NCBI GenBank assembly: GCA_024699395.1
Contig: JAILPU010000064.1
Span: 1 to 10,353 of the forward strand
DNA length: 10,353 nt
Reading direction: 5' to 3'
Source: Lachnospiraceae bacterium
Lineage (GTDB): Bacteria > Bacillota > Clostridia > Lachnospirales > Lachnospiraceae
Shown here: positions 7,440-10,353 of the stretch, piece after piece
Numbering within the stretch: the stretch's first letter is position 1
Layout of the letters: the number at the start of each line of letters is the position of its first letter
The notes under the pieces: generated by a model
What the model saw: only the letters and a program-made list of their open reading frames with translations
Databases searched by the model: none
Told to the model about the DNA's origin: nothing
Program-made: the position numbers and the translations under genes

Positions 7440-9539
7440 ATGAAAGTCTACACAACCGACAAGATCAGAAATGTGGTTTTACTGGGCCACGGCGGCTCAG
7501 GTAAAACAAGCCTTTGTGAAGCGATGGCGTACCTTTCCGGTATCACATCCAGAATGGGCAAAGTTGATGACGGTAACACCTTAAGCGATTTCAGCAAGGA
7601 AGAGCAGAAACGTAAGTTCTCCATCAACACAAGCGTGATTCCCATTGAGTGGGAAGACCACAAGATCAACATTATAGACACTCCGGGTTTCTTCGATTTC
7701 GTCGGAGAAGTTGAGGAGGCAGTAAGTGCAGCGGGAGCTGCGGTAATAGTCGTAAACGGCAAGGCGGGTATAGAAGTCGGTACCGTCAAAGCCTGGGAAC
7801 TGTGTGAGAAATACAAAATCCCCCGCATAATATATGTTTCCAATATGGACGTTGACAATGCATCTTTCAGACAGGTTGTGGAAGATATGACCGAGATGTT
7901 CGGAAAGAAGTTGGCTCCTTTCCATCTTCCCATCAGAGAGAATGAGAAATTTGTCGGTTATGTAAATGTTATTACCCAAACCGCCAACAGGTGGCAGGGC
8001 AAGGAAGTTGTTCCCTGTGATGTTCCCGATTATAGTATGAATAACCTTTCAATATGCCGTGAAACCCTTCTTGAAGCGGTGGCTGAGACAAGCGAAGAGT
8101 TTATGGAAAGATACTTTGAAGAGGGAGCAGATGCTTTCTCTGAGGCCGAAATCAGAGCGGCGTTGAGAACCAGTACCTGCGACAGCAGCATTTTCCCCAT
8201 GACCATGGGTTCCAATGCATTATGTCAGGGTATTTATACTCTTTTGGATGATATTATCAAGTACTTCCCCGGACCTCAGAACAGAGTGGTTGCAGGTGTT
8301 AATACCAAGACCAATGATATTTTCCAGGCAGATTATGATTTCGCCAAATCCAAATCCGCAATTATCTGGAAGACCATCGTAGATCCCTTCATCGGAAAAT
8401 ATTCACTTATCAAGGTTAACTCCGGAGTGCTTAAAGCCGATGATACATTATACAACGTTGATAAGGATATCGAGGAAAAGATCGGTAAGCTTTATGTTTT
8501 GAGAGGTAATAAACCCATTGAGGTTCCCGAGCTTCATGCCGGCGACATCGGTGCTTTGGCTAAACTTACAGGTGCAAGAACAGGCAACAGCCTTTCTACC
8601 AAAGCTACTCCCATCAAGTATGGAATGATCGATATCTCGAAACCTTATACCTACATGAGATATAAGCCCAAGAACAAAGAAGATGTGGATAAACTTTCAC
8701 AGGCACTTCAGAAGCTTTCTCATGAGGATCTTACTATCCGAAGTGTTAACGATTCGGAGAACCAGCAGATGCTTCTCTACGGAATGGGAGATCAGCACCT
8801 GGATATTATAGTAAGCAGACTTTTCAATGAATATAAAGTTGATGTGGAGCTTAAGACCCCCAAGGTTGCTTACAAGGAGACATTGAAGGGCAGTTCCGAT
8901 GTGGAATACAAATACAAGAAGCAGACCGGCGGTCACGGACAGTATGGTCACGTTAAGATGAGATTTTCCGCATCAGGCAATCTGGATGAACCTTACGAGT
9001 TTGAACAGGAAGTTGTGGGCGGAGCCGTTCCCAAGAATTTCTTCCCCGCAGTTGAAAAAGGATTGCAGGAATCCGTATTAAAAGGACCTTTGGCCGCATA
9101 TCCCGTTGTGGGTGTTAAGGCAGTTCTCTACGACGGTTCTTATCATCCCGTGGATTCCTCCGAGATGGCATTTAAAATGGCCACCATTCAGGCATTTAAG
9201 AAGGGATTTTTGGAGGCTAAGCCTATTCTGTTAGAGCCCATTGTATCTCTGAAGGTTACGGTTCCCGATTCCTATACCGGTGATGTTATGGGAGACCTTA
9301 ACAAGAGAAGAGGAAGAGTTCTCGGAATGAATCCTCTTATGGGAGGCAAACAGATTATAGAAGCTGATGTTCCCATGAGCGAGCTCTTCGGTTATTGCAC
9401 CGATTTGAGAAGTATGACAGGTGGCCGTGGAGAATACAGTTACGAATTTTCACGTTACGAGCAGTGTCCTTCGGACGTTCAGGAAAAAGAAGTGGCTTTG
9501 AGGGCAAGCAAGGTTGCCGAGAATAAAACAGACGATTAA
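7440..9539 (+). CDS. fusA: Elongation factor G-like translational GTPase (EF-G-2/FusA2 class)
   Basis: A full-length five-domain EF-G homologue of 699 residues, expected to act on the ribosome. The P-loop is G16-HGGSGKT rather than the AHIDAGKT of housekeeping EF-G. Switch I has RKFSI where RGITI is usual (S61 for Thr). G3 is D80-TPGFFDF, with Phe84 in place of the catalytic His, and G4 is SNMD (134-137) instead of NKMD. These changes resemble the EF-G-2 class (for example the second EF-G of Thermus, from memory) rather than decay. Domain IV keeps [13 protein letters not shown] and the tip loop [18 protein letters not shown], and domain V keeps [17 protein letters not shown], so ribosome binding looks intact. 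GGAGG (7428-7432) lies 7 nt before the ATG. The main EF-G gene would be expected elsewhere, in the str operon. It is not a TetM-type protection protein by these motifs. The exact role of this class is not settled. Confidence 0.92.
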   Translation: MKVYTTDKIRNVVLLGHGGSGKTSLCEAMAYLSGITSRMGKVDDGNTLSDFSKEEQKRKFSINTSVIPIEWEDHKINIIDTPGFFDFVGEVEEAVSAAGAAVIVVNGKAGIEVGTVKAWELCEKYKIPRIIYVSNMDVDNASFRQVVEDMTEMFGKKLAPFHLPIRENEKFVGYVNVITQTANRWQGKEVVPCDVPDYSMNNLSICRETLLEAVAETSEEFMERYFEEGADAFSEAEIRAALRTSTCDSSIFPMTMGSNALCQGIYTLLDDIIKYFPGPQNRVVAGVNTKTNDIFQADYDFAKSKSAIIWKTIVDPFIGKYSLIKVNSGVLKADDTLYNVDKDIEEKIGKLYVLRGNKPIEVPELHAGDIGALAKLTGARTGNSLSTKATPIKYGMIDISKPYTYMRYKPKNKEDVDKLSQALQKLSHEDLTIRSVNDSENQQMLLYGMGDQHLDIIVSRLFNEYKVDVELKTPKVAYKETLKGSSDVEYKYKKQTGGHGQYGHVKMRFSASGNLDEPYEFEQEVVGGAVPKNFFPAVEKGLQESVLKGPLAAYPVVGVKAVLYDGSYHPVDSSEMAFKMATIQAFKKGFLEAKPILLEPIVSLKVTVPDSYTGDVMGDLNKRRGRVLGMNPLMGGKQIIEADVPMSELFGYCTDLRSMTGGRGEYSYEFSRYEQCPSDVQEKEVALRASKVAENKTDD

Positions 9540-9565
9540 ATCTTTTAGAAAGGTCGGTGAAGATA

Positions 9566-10198
9566 ATGAAAATAGAAGAGATTCGTGATATTTCAAACCT
9601 TCAGAGCATTCTTGATGACTGGGCACAGTGTACAGGTCTCTGCGCAGCTGTTATGGAATCCGAGGTTAAGAGTATCTGCTCATCCTCCAATTATGTGGAT
9701 TACAGGGTTAAAAAAGAGTTTTCCAAGAATATCACTCTTGATGACGGAAGTGAGATATGTAAGCTTGTATGCGGGCTTGTGGACAATCCCGATGATGAAA
9801 GCGGGTTCGCGTGTGAACTTTCGGACGATCAGAAGAAAGCGGCATACAGACTTTTACAGGAGTCTGTTACCGTAACACTTCGATATTCCGGATTTATCAA
9901 GAACAATGACAATTCTGCCGAAGAATTGAAGACCAATATTGAAGATGCAAAAGCCGATATTGAGATAGTGTCCGAGAATACCAAGAAGATCGCGGCGTTC
10001 TCAGGAAAGCAAAGGATCCTTGCTCTTAACGCTTCTATAGAAGCAGCGAGAGTAGGTGAGGCAGGAAAAGGTTTTGCGGTTGTTGCCACTGAGGTGCAAA
10101 AGCTTGCCCTTGGTATGGATGCAGCAAGTACCGAGATAACCAATTCACTGCAGAAGCTTGTGGATACTATCCAGAAAATATCCCAAAACAGCGATTAA
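9566..10198 (+). CDS. Short soluble chemoreceptor-like protein (MCP signalling tip with N-terminal sensor-like domain)
   Basis: A 210-residue protein with no membrane segment or HAMP domain. Residues 1 to about 105 resemble a small ligand-binding domain ([18 protein letters not shown] and a region with several Cys); a PocR-like fold is possible but uncertain. From about 115 a helix leads into the hairpin tip of methyl-accepting chemotaxis proteins, [23 protein letters not shown], keeping E159, R162 and E165, which match Tsr E385, R388 and E391. The usual QTNLLALN reads KQRILALN here, and the position of Tsr Phe373 is Gly. Each arm has only about 35-40 residues, much shorter than in full receptors. 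It starts 26 nt after the EF-G-like gene, so the two are probably co-transcribed. ATG 9566 is preferred; an in-frame GTG at 9557 sits only 3 nt after AGAAAGG. Whether it contacts CheA/CheW is unknown. Confidence 0.82.
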   Translation: MKIEEIRDISNLQSILDDWAQCTGLCAAVMESEVKSICSSSNYVDYRVKKEFSKNITLDDGSEICKLVCGLVDNPDDESGFACELSDDQKKAAYRLLQESVTVTLRYSGFIKNNDNSAEELKTNIEDAKADIEIVSENTKKIAAFSGKQRILALNASIEAARVGEAGKGFAVVATEVQKLALGMDAASTEITNSLQKLVDTIQKISQNSD

Positions 10199-10227
10199 CT
10201 GTTTTTCTTATCATTTTTATCCTTTTG

Positions 10228-10262
10228 GTGAGAGCCGCTTGATTAATTCGGGCGGCTCTCAC
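10228..10262 (+). terminator. Perfect 11-bp hairpin, probable terminator without a U-run
   Basis: GTGAGAGCCGC (10228-10238) pairs perfectly with GCGGCTCTCAC (10252-10262) around a 13-nt loop; a T-A and a G-T pair can extend it outward by two. It follows the last stop by 29 nt, but the sequence after it is TATATATTG, not a T-run, and the - strand exit is A-rich. Termination is likely by position and stem strength, yet the signal is atypical. Confidence 0.6.
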
Positions 10263-10268
10263 TATATA

Positions 10269-10308
10269 TTGACAAAGCACTTGCATATATTTCTATATAT
10301 AGTAAAAT
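10269..10308 (+). promoter_or_regulatory. Promoter region for the next gene
   Basis: Two overlapping readings are possible. TTGACA (10269-10274) with CTATAT at 10293 has an 18-nt spacer. TTGCAT (10281-10286) with TAAAAT (10303-10308) has a 16-nt spacer. Either would drive a gene beginning at the window edge. The -35 box starts 7 nt after the preceding hairpin. Confidence 0.65.
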
Positions 10309-10349
10309 GATATTGTCATTATTGTTTGAATTCGGAGAATATTCTAAAA

Positions 10350-10353
10350 ATGA
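10350..10353 (+). CDS. Possible start of the next gene, cut by the window edge
   Basis: An ATG at 10350-10352 follows GGAG (10334-10337) by 12 nt, slightly long spacing, and lies about 35-45 nt after the likely transcription start. Only four bases are present, so the product cannot be named. Confidence 0.35.

Noticed and set aside
10270..10318. Inverted repeat TGACAA / TTGTCA flanking the last promoter.
   Set aside because: Only 6 bp with about 37 nt between arms in an AT-rich region, and one arm overlaps the -35 consensus; chance is sufficient.

Overview
The window looks like a chromosomal segment from a low-to-mid GC Gram-positive anaerobe, most likely a member of the Lachnospiraceae (Clostridia). 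The reasons are a classical T-box leader, strong AGGAGG-type ribosome binding sites, AGA-rich arginine codons, and PilZ and chemotaxis-type proteins next to housekeeping genes. This placement is inference, and genus cannot be called from the sequence alone. All supported genes lie on the + strand.

Region 1 (about 1-6445) reads as one transcription unit. A consensus promoter (TTGACA, 17-nt spacer, TAGAAT) precedes a T-box riboswitch whose specifier codon reads UUC (Phe) and which ends in an intrinsic terminator at 250-279. After an unusually long 234-nt spacer come pheS and pheT (the two subunits of phenylalanyl-tRNA synthetase), an M18 zinc aminopeptidase (apeA type) 18 nt later, and queA (queuosine biosynthesis), which overlaps the peptidase stop by one base. 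Shortage of charged tRNA-Phe should therefore raise expression of the synthetase, a peptide-degrading enzyme and a tRNA-modification enzyme together.

Region 2 (6446-7054) holds a well-formed promoter, a small single-domain PilZ protein (predicted c-di-GMP binding) and a strong hairpin plus T-run terminator. No terminator is visible between queA and this gene, so read-through from the T-box operon is possible.

Region 3 (7055-7439) carries no convincing gene. It holds two tandem copies of an imperfect hairpin repeat with a G-A/G-A internal motif, flanked by an 8-bp direct repeat, then an AT-rich stretch with an inverted repeat and a consensus promoter.

Region 4 (7440-10262) is a two-gene unit: an EF-G-like translational GTPase of the EF-G-2/FusA2 class with non-canonical G3 and G4 motifs, and 26 nt downstream a short soluble protein ending in the tip of a methyl-accepting chemotaxis signalling domain. 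A perfect 11-bp hairpin without a U-run follows. A new promoter and a possible start codon at the last four bases mark the next gene, cut by the window edge.

The most unusual items are the paired hairpin repeat, the pairing of the atypical EF-G with a receptor-like mini protein, and the long spacer between the T-box and pheS. None of these proves a new system.
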